In this document: positions 18,741 to 28,444 of the stretch, one piece after another
Position numbering within the stretch: position 1 is the first letter of the stretch
Layout: every line of letters begins with the position of its first letter
Assembly (NCBI RefSeq): GCF_023195895.1
Contig: NZ_JALPRK010000015.1
Span: 62,001-126,000 of the forward strand
DNA length: 64,000 bases
Reading direction: 5' to 3'
Source: Paenibacillus mellifer
GTDB lineage: Bacteria > Bacillota > Bacilli > Paenibacillales > Paenibacillaceae
Program-made: the position numbers and the translations under genes
Notes under the pieces: generated by a model
The model's input: the letters and a program-made list of their open reading frames with translations, nothing else
Told to the model about the DNA's origin: nothing
The model's database searches: none

Positions 18741-21395
18741 TTGCCACGGAAACGGAAGAAGAAGAAAGCTGCCATTGGCAGCATGCTCAAATACGAAATA
18801 TACGGAATCATCCTGATTACCTTATCCATTATCGCCTTGTCCGGGGAGGCTGCCGTTGGAAGAACGTTATCGAAAATGGCCGCGTTGATCCTCGGCAAAT
18901 TTTATTTTGTAATCCCTGTGATCGGCATTTACATAGGACTAGCTGTCATGATTACCCGGAAATGGCCTAATCGCTGGAACGCCCGTCGCAGCGGTGTGTT
19001 ATTGGCAGTCATGTCGCTGACGTTAATGAGTACGATTTCGGCCATGCAGCATAAACTGGCTCCGGCGGTACCTTTGTCCGCAGGGAACGTGTTGGGCCAG
19101 ATTCATCGCGATTTGCAAGGAGCGCTGTTTCAGCCCGCGGTGAGCGATTCCGGGATGAGCCTGCTGGGGCTGGACATCAGCGGAGGTTATGTCGGCGCGC
19201 TGGAATTTGCCTTGCTTTACTCGCTGTTTGGCATGGCAGGCGCTAAGCTGATCATGATTGTACTGCTGGCCATCAGCTTTATGCTGGTCACTGGACTATC
19301 GTACGTGGATCTCTTCCGCATCTTGCGTTCCAAATTGGCTGTTTTAGGTGAAAGTCTTGGGAAGAAAATGCGCATGCTGCGTCCGGTACCGGTCCGCGGT
19401 AAGGCCAAGCGGGTGGAGAAGCCGGCCCCGGCGGTATCCTCTTACGATGATCCGGAGGAGGAGCTTTACGAGACTAACGAGGCTCCAACCGCTTCAACTC
19501 GGAAGAAGCCGGTGTTCTTCCAGCTTCTAAACTTTAAGGGAAGACCGGATGAACCGGAAGGAGAAGCGCCCGTTCACCCGGATGAACCGGGAGACGTCGA
19601 GGCAGCCGAACATGCCGCTGAAGCGGGAATCAATTGGAATGAGCTGAATTACATGGGTAAGGAGGAAGGGACGGATAGAAGTGGCTTGGATGATCATCGA
19701 AGCAGTGACACCGGCCCGATCATCCGCGATTTCTTCGACCATATTCAGCGGGAAGGTCTGCACCAGGATGAGGAGGGAGACGACGCCGAGCATGGTGCCA
19801 CAGTCCTCCATGAGGATATGACCGCAGGAGGAGGGCTGGCTGATGAAGCGTATGATGCCGCCTCAGTTGGAATCCCGGATACTGCGAACTCTGGCGAGTT
19901 AGGACTCGATGACGGATCTGTTGGCCAGAGTGATGACATAGTACCTCCACCTCCGCCCAAACCGGCACCTAAACCGTATAAAATGCCTTCATTCCGGCTT
20001 CTCTCAAAACCGGCCGGAGCGGGAAAATCCGGTGACCAAGCCGATTATATGCAGACTGCCCGCAAGCTGGAAGCCACGCTCGAAAGCTTTGGCGTTCGGG
20101 CTCGGGTGCTGGAGGTTGTACGCGGACCGGCGGTAACGCGGTACGAAATTCAGCCGGATATCGGCGTGAAGGTTAGCCGCATCGTCAACTTGACGGATGA
20201 TATTGCCTTGGCCCTGGCTGCCAAGGATATCCGGATGGAGGCGCCGATTCCAGGCAAATCCGCGATCGGCATCGAGGTGCCGAACAACGAGGTCTCGTTG
20301 GTCACGATGCGCGAGGTAATGGAGACGCCCACGTTCATGGACGCAGAATCCAAGCTGAGCATTGCTTTCGGACGCGATATTTCCGGACAGACGATCGTCG
20401 GTAACCTGGCGAAAATGCCTCACCTTCTGGTTGCCGGGGCGACGGGCTCAGGGAAATCAGTGTGTATTAACGGCATCATCACCAGCATCCTGTTCAAAGC
20501 GAAGCCGGATGAGGTTAAGTTTATGATGGTTGACCCTAAGATGGTCGAACTCAATGTCTATAACGGGATTCCACATCTGTTGACTCCCGTTGTCACGGAT
20601 CCAAGGCGAGCTTCGTTGGCTCTTAAGAAGATCGTTGTTGAGATGGAGAAACGGTATGAGCTGTTTTCGAAATCGGGGGCGCGGAACATCGAGGGGTATA
20701 ACCACATGATGGCGGAAAATCCAGATGCCATTCTGCCGTACATTGTCGTCATTGTGGACGAGTTGGCAGATTTGATGATGGTCGCGGCCAACGACGTTGA
20801 AGATGCGATTGCGCGGCTGGCCCAGATGGCCCGTGCCGCAGGCATCCACCTGATTATTGCCACGCAGCGTCCTTCGGTCGACGTCATTACCGGCGTCATC
20901 AAAGCCAACATCCCGTCACGGATCGCGTTTGGCGTATCCTCTCAGGTCGATTCGCGGACGATCCTCGACATGGCCGGGGCCGAGAAGCTGTTGGGTCGCG
21001 GGGATATGCTCTATATGCCGATGGGTGCCTCCAAGCCGATACGGGTGCAGGGCGCTTTCATGAGCGACCAGGAAGTCGAGACGATCGTCGGTTTTGTGCG
21101 TGGACAAGGGCAGGCTGAATACGACGAAAGTTTGGTTCCCGAAATAGACGACGAAGTACAGGAGACGGAAGAGGTGTTGGACGAGCTTTATGACCAAGCC
21201 GTTCAAATCGTGTTGGAAGCGAAACAGGCCTCCGTCTCGCTGTTGCAGCGTCGCATGCGCGTCGGATATACCCGGGCTGCGCGTCTGATCGATTCCATGG
21301 AAGCCCGAGGGATCGTTGGGCCGTATGAAGGCAGTAAGCCGCGGGAAGTGTTAATGTCGATCGAGCAATACAAAATGGGAAGGATCTCCTCCTGA
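18741..21395 (+). CDS. spoIIIE: DNA translocase FtsK/SpoIIIE
   Basis: Septal DNA pump that moves the chromosome into the forespore. 884 residues. A basic N-terminus (MPRKRKKKK) is followed by about four membrane segments (residues 20-190) and a long acidic, Pro-rich linker (about 220-430). The motor domain has Walker [13 protein letters not shown] (about residue 565) and Walker [13 protein letters not shown]. The C-terminal winged-helix gamma domain, which reads DNA polarity sequences, is present ([16 protein letters not shown]). TTG start behind AGGGGGTG. A terminator overlaps the stop codon. Confidence 0.95.
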   Translation: MPRKRKKKKAAIGSMLKYEIYGIILITLSIIALSGEAAVGRTLSKMAALILGKFYFVIPVIGIYIGLAVMITRKWPNRWNARRSGVLLAVMSLTLMSTISAMQHKLAPAVPLSAGNVLGQIHRDLQGALFQPAVSDSGMSLLGLDISGGYVGALEFALLYSLFGMAGAKLIMIVLLAISFMLVTGLSYVDLFRILRSKLAVLGESLGKKMRMLRPVPVRGKAKRVEKPAPAVSSYDDPEEELYETNEAPTASTRKKPVFFQLLNFKGRPDEPEGEAPVHPDEPGDVEAAEHAAEAGINWNELNYMGKEEGTDRSGLDDHRSSDTGPIIRDFFDHIQREGLHQDEEGDDAEHGATVLHEDMTAGGGLADEAYDAASVGIPDTANSGELGLDDGSVGQSDDIVPPPPPKPAPKPYKMPSFRLLSKPAGAGKSGDQADYMQTARKLEATLESFGVRARVLEVVRGPAVTRYEIQPDIGVKVSRIVNLTDDIALALAAKDIRMEAPIPGKSAIGIEVPNNEVSLVTMREVMETPTFMDAESKLSIAFGRDISGQTIVGNLAKMPHLLVAGATGSGKSVCINGIITSILFKAKPDEVKFMMVDPKMVELNVYNGIPHLLTPVVTDPRRASLALKKIVVEMEKRYELFSKSGARNIEGYNHMMAENPDAILPYIVVIVDELADLMMVAANDVEDAIARLAQMARAAGIHLIIATQRPSVDVITGVIKANIPSRIAFGVSSQVDSRTILDMAGAEKLLGRGDMLYMPMGASKPIRVQGAFMSDQEVETIVGFVRGQGQAEYDESLVPEIDDEVQETEEVLDELYDQAVQIVLEAKQASVSLLQRRMRVGYTRAARLIDSMEARGIVGPYEGSKPREVLMSIEQYKMGRISS

Positions 21396-21433
21396 TCTCG
21401 TCTTATCAGGGGGATCCTTCCCCTTTCTTTTTT
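21377..21433 (+). terminator. Terminator overlapping the spoIIIE stop
   Basis: GGGAAGGATC and its inverse GATCCTTCCC, extended by CCTGAT / ATCAGG with a small bulge, are followed by TTTCTTTTTT. The left arm includes the last spoIIIE codons. Confidence 0.88.
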
Positions 21434-21454
21434 AGGAGTACTCATAACTTAGGG

Positions 21455-21485
21455 TGCATAGGAAGGGACGGCGCTTGTCATACTA
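21455..21485 (+). promoter_or_regulatory. Candidate SigG (forespore) promoter of the sleB-like gene
   Basis: TGCATA (21455-21460), an 18-base spacer and CATACTA (21479-21485) match the forespore consensus GHATR / CATAHTA without a mismatch. It lies 53 bases before a spore cortex hydrolase gene, which is the expected class of target. Confidence 0.7.
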
Positions 21486-21538
21486 AAGTCACCCATCCTT
21501 GTTGAACAACTTCTAAAAAGAGAGGTAGAGCTAAACGT

Positions 21539-22393
21539 ATGAAGAAAGCAAAGATCTGGTTTGCCTTCGGTTTAGTGTTGCTATTGTTCGGAATCGGATA
21601 TGGAGCGAATGTGCTCCGGCATACGCTTGACGAAGGCAAAGTCAATACTTATAAAGCGCAGCCTGCATTCAGTGAGCAGGTTATCGATTACGGGGCATTC
21701 GGCAAGGACGTGTATGAGTTGCAAGGCCGCCTCGCTTACCTTGGTTTTTACCACGGCAAGCTGGACAGTTACTTTGGTCCCAAGACCCGAGATGCCCTGA
21801 AGTGGTTCCAATCGGAGTTCGGGATGGAGGCCGACGGCCTAGCCGGTCCCAAAACGAAGTTAAAGCTTTATAACGCCACAAAAAACTGGAAGCCGGGAAT
21901 GGAATATGCGAACGCCGGCGGGAATACGAAACCTCAAACCGGAACGACGAATAAATCCGGAGGAGAGAGCGGCGGAGGTGCGGCTGGTAAAGTAAAAGCG
22001 GAATCCGCGGATCTGTCCGCCTCCAATGCTATGGGGTTATCAGAGAATGACTTACGGATCATGGCTAACGCTGTTTACGGAGAATCACGTGGCGAGCCGT
22101 TTGAGGGCCAAGTGGCCGTAGCGGCGGTCATCTTAAATCGGGTGAAGTCACCGAGTTTTCCCAACACCGTATCCGGCGTCATCTTTCAGCCAGGCGCATT
22201 TACGGCGGTCGCTGACGGTCAAATCTGGCTGGAGCCTAACGAACAAGCCCGCAAAGCCGTGCAGCAGGCGCTAAACGGGTGGGATCCGAGCGGGGGATGC
22301 TTGTACTACTTTAACCCAAACACGGCAACGTCGAAATGGATCTGGTCGCGCCCGCAGGTCAAGACGATCGGAGAGCATATTTTCTGTATGTAA
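21539..22393 (+). CDS. sleB: SleB-type spore cortex-lytic enzyme
   Basis: Predicted exported cortex hydrolase that degrades spore peptidoglycan at germination. 284 residues. The N-terminal hydrophobic segment (residues 6-24) is a signal or anchor. A peptidoglycan-binding type 1 domain follows (FGKDVYELQGRLAYLGFY onward, about 58-112), then a Gly/Ser/Lys-rich linker. The C-terminal Hydrolase_2 domain has NAVYGESRGEPFEGQVAVA with the conserved Glu. Family members in Bacillus are SigG-controlled, agreeing with the promoter seen upstream. YkvT-like paralogues share this architecture, so the exact orthologue is not certain. Confidence 0.85.
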   Translation: MKKAKIWFAFGLVLLLFGIGYGANVLRHTLDEGKVNTYKAQPAFSEQVIDYGAFGKDVYELQGRLAYLGFYHGKLDSYFGPKTRDALKWFQSEFGMEADGLAGPKTKLKLYNATKNWKPGMEYANAGGNTKPQTGTTNKSGGESGGGAAGKVKAESADLSASNAMGLSENDLRIMANAVYGESRGEPFEGQVAVAAVILNRVKSPSFPNTVSGVIFQPGAFTAVADGQIWLEPNEQARKAVQQALNGWDPSGGCLYYFNPNTATSKWIWSRPQVKTIGEHIFCM

Positions 22394-22409
22394 ATAGCTG
22401 ATTTTCGAA

Positions 22410-22446
22410 GGAGCAGCCGCTGGTCGTCAGGTTGCTTCTTTCCTTT
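22410..22446 (+). terminator. Hairpin terminator after the sleB-like gene
   Basis: GGAGCAGCC pairs with GGTTGCTTC (two G-U pairs) across an 11-base loop, followed by TTTCCTTT. Moderate strength. Confidence 0.55.
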
Positions 22447-22493
22447 GAATTGGTATAGAATGGAACTGACTTTCTTGTAAAGGGGTTTTGGGT

Positions 22494-23774
22494 TTGAACA
22501 AAACGCGATTTGAGCGCGGCACCGTAGGCCATATCCGCCTGCACGTCTTGCCGACGAACCGATTCAAAACATTTGCCATTTCCCTCTATGCGGGATCGCC
22601 GTTGCAAGAACAAACGGTAACCGCAACGGGCCTCACTCCGTTCGTGTTGCGTCGGGGTACGGAATCCTATCCGGAAACCACGCAGTTCCGCGAGCAGCTG
22701 GAACATATGTACGGGGCGGGCTTCGGCTTTGATGTATATAAACGAGGTAATTACCAAATGGTCCAATTCCGTATGGACACCATCAACGATTCTTTCGTGA
22801 AGAGCGCCGATTCACTCCTCGGCCAAAGCTTTGCTTTCCTTGGTGAAGTCGTCACCAAACCGGCTAAGGAGAACGGCGCGTTCCGCACGGCTTACGTGAA
22901 TTCGGAAAGAGAGTCCGTTCGTAAGAAGCTGGAGGGGATTATCAACGATAAGATTCGTTATGCCGCCGAGCGCTGTACGGAAGAGATGTTTAAGGACGAT
23001 CCGTACCGTCTTCACCCGCTTGGGGAGCGAAGCGAATTAGACGGAATTACCCCCGAGTCCTTGTACGCTTCCTACCTGAGCTGGCTGCAGCAGGCTCATC
23101 TTGATTTGTATGTGGTTGGGGATACGACGCTGGCCGAAGTGGAGGAGCTGGTTGAGAAGCATTTCAGTCTGATCCGATCGACTTCGCCGGAATATAAGCC
23201 GGAGCAGGTGAATATCCGCGGGGGCGAGGTCCGGACGATCAAGGAAGCGCTCGACGTAAATCAAGGGAAGTTAAATCTGGGGCTTCGCACCCCGATCACT
23301 TACGGGGACGATCGCTACGCATCTTTGTTGCTGTATAACGGGATTCTCGGTAGCTACCCGCATTCCAAGCTGTTTATCAATGTCCGGGAAAAAGAAAGCT
23401 TGGCCTATTACGCAGCCTCCCGTTACGACGGGCATAAGGGCATCGTTGGTATTCAATCGGGGATCGAAATCGCCAATTACGAGAAGGCGCTTCGCATTAT
23501 CGAAGCCCAGTTGGCGAGTATGCGCGTCGGAGAAATCAGTGAGCTCGAGATGTCACAGACAAAGGCGATGATCCGCAACAGCTTGTTGGAGATGCAGGAT
23601 TCCGCTTTTGAGATGATCGCTTATGACTTTAATCGTGTTTTGTCTGGCAAAGACCGGCCCGCGGAGGAGTTGCTTCGTCAGGTCGAACAGGTTCAGCCAC
23701 AGGATGTTGTGGCGGCCGCAGAAACCGTCCAGCTCGATACGATATACTTTTTGACAGGCCAGAAGGAGGGGTAG
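22494..23774 (+). CDS. ymfF: M16-like protein YmfF (EF-P aminopentanol modification associated)
   Basis: Pitrilysin-fold protein without the HxxEH zinc motif; the corresponding region reads REQLEHMYGAGF, so it is probably not a peptidase itself. About 426 residues. In B. subtilis YmfF and YmfH are required for 5-aminopentanol modification of elongation factor P. TTG at 22494 is preferred: AAGGGG (22479-22484) lies nine bases upstream, whereas TTG 22488 is too close. ymfH follows after four bases. Confidence 0.9.
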   Translation: MNKTRFERGTVGHIRLHVLPTNRFKTFAISLYAGSPLQEQTVTATGLTPFVLRRGTESYPETTQFREQLEHMYGAGFGFDVYKRGNYQMVQFRMDTINDSFVKSADSLLGQSFAFLGEVVTKPAKENGAFRTAYVNSERESVRKKLEGIINDKIRYAAERCTEEMFKDDPYRLHPLGERSELDGITPESLYASYLSWLQQAHLDLYVVGDTTLAEVEELVEKHFSLIRSTSPEYKPEQVNIRGGEVRTIKEALDVNQGKLNLGLRTPITYGDDRYASLLLYNGILGSYPHSKLFINVREKESLAYYAASRYDGHKGIVGIQSGIEIANYEKALRIIEAQLASMRVGEISELEMSQTKAMIRNSLLEMQDSAFEMIAYDFNRVLSGKDRPAEELLRQVEQVQPQDVVAAAETVQLDTIYFLTGQKEG

Positions 23775-23778
23775 GCGG

Positions 23779-25059
23779 ATGGAAACGATACGTTACGACG
23801 CTTTGCAGGAAACGCTGTATCGCGAAACGATGGAGAACGGTCTGCAGGTCTACGTGCTGCCCAAACCGGGCTTCCAGAAAACCTACGCCACGTTCTCGAC
23901 CAAATACGGATCGATCGATAATCATTTCAAGGTAGAAGGACAGGAGGACATTTCGGTTCCGGACGGCATTGCCCATTTTCTGGAGCATAAAATGTTCGAG
24001 GAACCAGAGGGGGATATCTTTGCCACCTTTGCTTCTCAAGGCGCTTCCGCCAATGCCTTTACCAGCTTCGACCAAACGGTTTACCTGTTCTCTGCCACGG
24101 AGAACATTCCAGCTAACCTGGAAACGTTGGTCAATTTCGTACAGCACCCTTACTTTACCGACCAGAATGTGGAGAAGGAAAAGGGCATCATCGGTCAAGA
24201 GATCGGGATGTATCGGGATAACCCGGATTGGCGGGTGTATTTCGGTCTGATTGAAGCGATGTACAAAGTACATCCTGTTCATATCGACATCGCTGGTACG
24301 GTGGAGTCAATTGGAACGATTACGAAGGAAACGCTTTATACGTGCTACAATGCCTTTTATCACCCTAGCAATATGCTGCTGTTCGTTGTGGGGGGTGTCG
24401 ATCCAGAGGAAGTGTTCAAGCTGGTTCGAGACAATCAGGCGAAAAAGGATTATAAGCCGCAAGGCACAATTGATCGTTTATTTGAGACGGAGCCGCAGGA
24501 AGTATCCGAGAAGCGGCGGGAGTCCCGCTTGCCGGTATCGCAGCCGAAATGCCTGTTCGGCTATAAGGAGACGCGCCTTGGCTTGACGGGTCAAGACTTG
24601 CTGAAACGGGACCTCGCCACGAAGCTTGCTCTCGATCTGCTGTTTGGTGCCAGCACGAAGCTGTACCAGAAGCTGTATGACATGGACCTGATCTCCGATA
24701 GCTTTGGCCATGAGTACAACAGCAATCCCAATTACGCTTTCTCGGCGATCGGCGGGGACACGAAGGATCCGGACCGGATGCTGGCCGTGATCAAAGAAGA
24801 ATCTGAAGCGCTGCTGGCTTCCGGATTCCGTCAGGAGGATTTCGAGCGGGCGCGTAAGAAGAAGATCGGCGGGTATTTACGCATGTTGAATTCGCCGGAG
24901 AACATCGCCCACGAGTTCACCCGATACAACTTCCGCGGCGGCGACCTGTTCGCGGTATTATCGATATACGAGTCGCTGACGCTGGAGGACATCAATACGC
25001 GCCTGCGCGAGCATATCGATTGGGAGCAGCTGTCCGTATCGATTGTGGTGAGTCCGTAA
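23779..25059 (+). CDS. ymfH: M16 metallopeptidase YmfH (EF-P aminopentanol modification associated)
   Basis: Active-type partner of YmfF. 426 residues. The zinc motif HFLEHKMFE lies near residues 65-73 and the distal Glu in the EIGMYRDNPDWR region. The C-terminal half retains the GASTKLYQKLYD segment. The ribosome binding site is GGAGGGG. It is translated with ymfF (four-base gap) and abuts ymfI. Family knowledge from B. subtilis assigns the pair to EF-P modification; the substrate processed here is inferred. Confidence 0.92.
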   Translation: METIRYDALQETLYRETMENGLQVYVLPKPGFQKTYATFSTKYGSIDNHFKVEGQEDISVPDGIAHFLEHKMFEEPEGDIFATFASQGASANAFTSFDQTVYLFSATENIPANLETLVNFVQHPYFTDQNVEKEKGIIGQEIGMYRDNPDWRVYFGLIEAMYKVHPVHIDIAGTVESIGTITKETLYTCYNAFYHPSNMLLFVVGGVDPEEVFKLVRDNQAKKDYKPQGTIDRLFETEPQEVSEKRRESRLPVSQPKCLFGYKETRLGLTGQDLLKRDLATKLALDLLFGASTKLYQKLYDMDLISDSFGHEYNSNPNYAFSAIGGDTKDPDRMLAVIKEESEALLASGFRQEDFERARKKKIGGYLRMLNSPENIAHEFTRYNFRGGDLFAVLSIYESLTLEDINTRLREHIDWEQLSVSIVVSP

Positions 25060-25827
25060 ATGGCGATGGATCATGGGATAGGAAAGAACATCGCGGACAT
25101 GACCGTATTAATCACCGGGGCAAGTCGGGGGATCGGCGCCGAGGTGGCGTTGCGGTTTGCTTCGGTCGGCATGAACGTGGTCATTCACTATATGAACTCG
25201 CATGAGGCGGCAAATGAAGTGGCTCGCAAATGCTTGGAGCTTGGAGCCAAGGCGTATACGGTCTCTGCCGATCTGCGCAGCAAGGAGCAAATTCTGCGGA
25301 TGAAGGAAAGGCTCGAGAATTACGGGCTGTATCCCGACATCCTGGTAAATAATGCGGGTATCTCGCATTATGCGCTGCTGTCCGATGTAAGTGAAGAGGA
25401 TTGGGACGACGTCATGAACGTCAATTTAAAAAGTGTGTTTCTGTGCAGCCAGATGTTTATGCCGTATATGATCAGTCAACGATTTGGACGTATCATTAAC
25501 GTTTCTTCCGTCTGGGGAATATCTGGCGGTTCCTGTGAAGCGGTGTATTCGGCGGCTAAAGGCGGGGTGAACGCTTTTACCAAAGCATTGGCTAAGGAGT
25601 TGGCCCCCTCCGGCGTCACCGTGAATGCGGTGGCTCCAGGCGCGGTCAAGACCGAGATGATGGATCGTTTTGATGCGGAAGAACTTCGCCAGCTGGAGGA
25701 GGATATTCCCGCGGGGCGGCTGGGTTCACCACAGGAGATTTCGTCACTTGTTTATTTTTTGGCGTTGCCGGAATCAGGTTATATCACGGGACAGATCATT
25801 AGCCCGAATGGCGGCTGGATTACCTGA
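25060..25827 (+). CDS. ymfI: SDR reductase YmfI (EF-P 5-aminopentanone reductase type)
   Basis: NAD(P)H-dependent short-chain reductase; in B. subtilis it reduces the aminopentanone group on EF-P. 255 residues. Cofactor motif TGASRGIG near residues 24-31, NNAG near 102, the catalytic Ser in NVSSVWG, and YSAAK near 166. The ATG immediately follows the ymfH stop; ATG 25066 is an alternative. The ribosome binding site is weak, so translation may depend on coupling to ymfH. Confidence 0.9.
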   Translation: MAMDHGIGKNIADMTVLITGASRGIGAEVALRFASVGMNVVIHYMNSHEAANEVARKCLELGAKAYTVSADLRSKEQILRMKERLENYGLYPDILVNNAGISHYALLSDVSEEDWDDVMNVNLKSVFLCSQMFMPYMISQRFGRIINVSSVWGISGGSCEAVYSAAKGGVNAFTKALAKELAPSGVTVNAVAPGAVKTEMMDRFDAEELRQLEEDIPAGRLGSPQEISSLVYFLALPESGYITGQIISPNGGWIT

Positions 25828-25876
25828 TCGCCCCTTGATTTGCAGGTTTTGCTATCCGCTTGAGTCCGCGGCCCGC

Positions 25877-25906
25877 GTATAAAACCCACGGGATATTCGC
25901 ATATTA
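25877..25906 (+). promoter_or_regulatory. Candidate SigG/SigF promoter of ymfJ
   Basis: GTATA (25877-25881), an 18-base spacer and CATATTA (25900-25906) fit the forespore consensus GHATR / CATAHTA. The start codon of the DUF3243 gene is 43 bases downstream. Confidence 0.6.
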
Positions 25907-25948
25907 CGACTGTTGATCTTAAATCGCCAAGCGAAGGAGGATTTAATC

Positions 25949-26203
25949 ATGTCAACAGTACTCAAAAATTTTGATACATGGAAGAAATTCCTGGGTGAAC
26001 GCGTCGAGCATGCGGAAAAAGCCGGTTTCAGCGAAGAGGCGATAGCCAACCTTGCTTATGAAATCGGCGGTTTTCTGGACGACAAAGTCGATCCGCAAAA
26101 CGAATCTAACCGCGCCCTCAAAGAAATTTGGGACGTCGGCAGTGAAGAAGAGCGGAAAACCATCGCCCGTTTGATGGTGAAGTTGGCAAAGAAAAACGCA
26201 TAG
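25949..26203 (+). CDS. ymfJ: DUF3243 protein YmfJ
   Basis: 84 residues, soluble, rich in charged residues (VLKNFDTWKKFLGERV at the start). Function unknown; matches YmfJ in size, sequence character and position. GAAGGAGG precedes the ATG at 25949; the open frame extends upstream without a usable site. It has its own forespore-type promoter and a symmetrical terminator, so it is a single-gene unit. Confidence 0.88.
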   Translation: MSTVLKNFDTWKKFLGERVEHAEKAGFSEEAIANLAYEIGGFLDDKVDPQNESNRALKEIWDVGSEEERKTIARLMVKLAKKNA

Positions 26204-26212
26204 TTTGGCACT

Positions 26213-26241
26213 GGAAAAGCTCCCGTTGCGGGAGCTTTTCC
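26213..26241. terminator. Symmetrical terminator after ymfJ
   Basis: A perfect 13-base stem GGAAAAGCTCCCG / CGGGAGCTTTTCC with a three-base loop. The A-rich and T-rich sides allow function in both directions. Confidence 0.85.
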
Positions 26242-26415
26242 CCCATTTTCTCCGCCTGCTTGCCTTTCATTTTCATTTTATATATCATAAAACACATATG
26301 AACATGTAATTTCAATATTGGTAAGAAATGTTTTTGTATATTGTTTTTGCAAAATAGCAGGAATTAAGACCTATTTTGTCGAAAGATGCATGAGGATATG
26401 GAGAAGGTGTCTGGG

Positions 26416-27183
26416 ATGGTAGAGAAACAATGGTATCTGGAATACAAAATACATAAGAATCGTCCAGGACTTTTGGGGGATATTGCTTCCATGTTGGGGA
26501 TGCTGGAGATCAATATTTTAACGATCAACGGCGTTGAGGGGAAGACTCGAGGACTACTGCTGGAAACGGACGATGACGGCAAAATCGATCAGGTCAGCCA
26601 GCTGTTAAATAAGGTGGACAGCATTACGGTGACCGCTTTGCGAAATCCACGGCTTGTCGATCTGCTGGCCGTACGTCATGGTCGCTATATTGACCGAGAT
26701 TCGGACGATCGCAAGACGTTTCGGTTTACCCGGGATGAGCTGGGGATACTGGTTGATTTCCTCGGCGAAGTGTTTAAGCGGGAAGGACACCAAGTGATTG
26801 GACTTCGGGGAATGCCCCGCGTTGGTAAGACGGAATCCATTATCGCTGGCAGCGTCTGCGCGATGAAGCGATGGACGTTTGTGTCGTCAACGCTCTTACG
26901 GCAAACGGTACGAAGCCAATTGTCCGAGAACGAGATGGATCCCCACAATGTATTTATCATCGACGGTATCATCAGTACGCTACGTTCCAATGAAAAGCAT
27001 CATCAACTCCTGCAGGAGTTGATGTCCATGCCTTCGACCAAAGTCATAGAGCATCCGGACGTATTCGTCAAAGAGTCTGAATACAGTTATGACAATTTTG
27101 ACATTATTATAGAATTGCGTAACAATCCGGAGGAGCAAATCGTTTACGATACGTTCACGACAATTTATACGGACGATCTGTAG
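26416..27183 (+). CDS. ymfK: DUF3388 protein YmfK (ACT-like plus P-loop)
   Basis: About 255 residues, unknown function. The N-terminal 70 residues read like an ACT domain (NRPGLLGDIASMLGMLEINI). The rest contains a P-loop-like GMPRVGKTES near residues 136-145 and an acidic NVFIIDGI strand that could be Walker B. ATG 26416 is chosen because AAGGTG lies just upstream; ATGs at 26386 and 26398 lack a site. Between ymfJ and ymfM as in Bacillus. Confidence 0.85.
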   Translation: MVEKQWYLEYKIHKNRPGLLGDIASMLGMLEINILTINGVEGKTRGLLLETDDDGKIDQVSQLLNKVDSITVTALRNPRLVDLLAVRHGRYIDRDSDDRKTFRFTRDELGILVDFLGEVFKREGHQVIGLRGMPRVGKTESIIAGSVCAMKRWTFVSSTLLRQTVRSQLSENEMDPHNVFIIDGIISTLRSNEKHHQLLQELMSMPSTKVIEHPDVFVKESEYSYDNFDIIIELRNNPEEQIVYDTFTTIYTDDL

Positions 27184-27222
27184 GGTTTGCCGCATAATTA
27201 ATCATAGCAGGAGGTGATGGTC

Positions 27223-28260
27223 GTGTCGGATTTGGGCCAGCAGTTAAGGGAAGCCCGCCTAGCCAGAGGTTTGTCGCTGGATGATGTACAGGAAATGACG
27301 AAGATACGCAAACGATATTTGGAAGCCATCGAAATGGGGGATTACAAGGTTCTGCCTGGAAGCTTCTATGTTCGGGCTTTTATTAAGACGTATGCGGAAA
27401 CCGTTGGCTTAGATGCGGACGAACTGCTTGCCGAACATCGGCAAAACGTGCCTTCTTCGGCTCCGGAACCTACGATGGAACCGGTTATACAGAAACGACG
27501 CAGCAGGCAGCACAACGAGCGCAACTCGAAATGGTTGTCCACCACGTTGATGTGGTCGTTTGCCGTGTTGATTTTAATTGTGATTTATATGTATTTCTCG
27601 GTCTGGGGTAACAACAAGGATGAAGCTGAGGGGAATAAGGAGCCGGATCCTACGCCGGTGACCCAAGGGAAAACGCCAACAGATGCGAATCAAAATGGCA
27701 CGAATGCGGGGAACGGAACTGGCGGTGATGCCGTTGGTGGGAACAAAGGAGCCGGAAACGGGACCGATACGGTTACGGATCCAGGGACGAATAACGGCAC
27801 CAATACAGGGAATACAGGAAATACGGGCAATGAAACCCCGGGGAATGAACCCGGCAATCAAGCGGTTACCGTCGTCGCGGATGGAACAGAAGGCAGCACG
27901 ACGAAATTCAAGATCCAAAATCCCGGAACGCAGCCGGTACAGGTCGTCATTACGGCGAGCGGCGAAAGCTGGGTAGAGGTACGTAAAGGTAGCAAGAGCG
28001 GAGAAAAGCTGTATTTTGGCAAAACCAAGGACAGCGAAGTGCTGACCTACGATATTGTACCGGAAGGCTTGTACATTTTGTCGGGGAATTCAGCGAAAAC
28101 GGCGATAACAGTGGCTGAGCAACCAATCGAGGATGGCAAGACGACCTCTCGATTCTTCTTGAGTTTGGATGACGGTACTGGCGATGGTACGGCAGGTAAT
28201 ACGGGAACCGGGACCGACGGTACGGGTACCAACAACGAAACGACGACAAACGGCGAATAA
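27223..28260 (+). CDS. ymfM: RodZ-like HTH membrane protein YmfM
   Basis: Cytoskeletal adaptor of the RodZ type linking MreB to wall growth. About 345 residues. The Cro/C1-type helix-turn-helix occupies residues 1-70. A single membrane segment lies near residues 105-122. An outside linker extremely rich in Asn, Gly and Thr follows (about 130-210). A DUF4115-like beta domain is next (about 225-310), then a second Gly/Thr/Asn tail. GTG at 27223 is eight bases after AGGAGG. Low-complexity linkers of this kind vary strongly between strains. Confidence 0.9.
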   Translation: MSDLGQQLREARLARGLSLDDVQEMTKIRKRYLEAIEMGDYKVLPGSFYVRAFIKTYAETVGLDADELLAEHRQNVPSSAPEPTMEPVIQKRRSRQHNERNSKWLSTTLMWSFAVLILIVIYMYFSVWGNNKDEAEGNKEPDPTPVTQGKTPTDANQNGTNAGNGTGGDAVGGNKGAGNGTDTVTDPGTNNGTNTGNTGNTGNETPGNEPGNQAVTVVADGTEGSTTKFKIQNPGTQPVQVVITASGESWVEVRKGSKSGEKLYFGKTKDSEVLTYDIVPEGLYILSGNSAKTAITVAEQPIEDGKTTSRFFLSLDDGTGDGTAGNTGTGTDGTGTNNETTTNGE

Positions 28261-28302
28261 GTAAAGGCGGCAAGCTAGCCAGTTGCTTGTTCTATGACCA
28301 AG

Positions 28303-28341
28303 AGCGCAGGTGGGACCGGTCCGGTCAAACGGCGCTTTTTG
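28303..28341 (+). terminator. Terminator after ymfM
   Basis: Outer AGCGC / GCGCT and inner GACC / GGTC pairs followed by TTTTT. Confidence 0.6.
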
Positions 28342-28373
28342 GGCTGTCATGGGATCCATCGTGATGGGGATAC

Positions 28374-28402
28374 TCGACTTTGCGAATTTTTTTACATATA
28401 AT
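28374..28402 (+). promoter_or_regulatory. SigA-type promoter of yajQ
   Basis: TCGACT (28374-28379), a 17-base spacer and a consensus TATAAT (28397-28402), 43 bases before the start codon. Confidence 0.6.
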
Positions 28403-28444
28403 TTAATTATGAAAAGATTGGAAATCAAGAAAGGAATGTGACTT

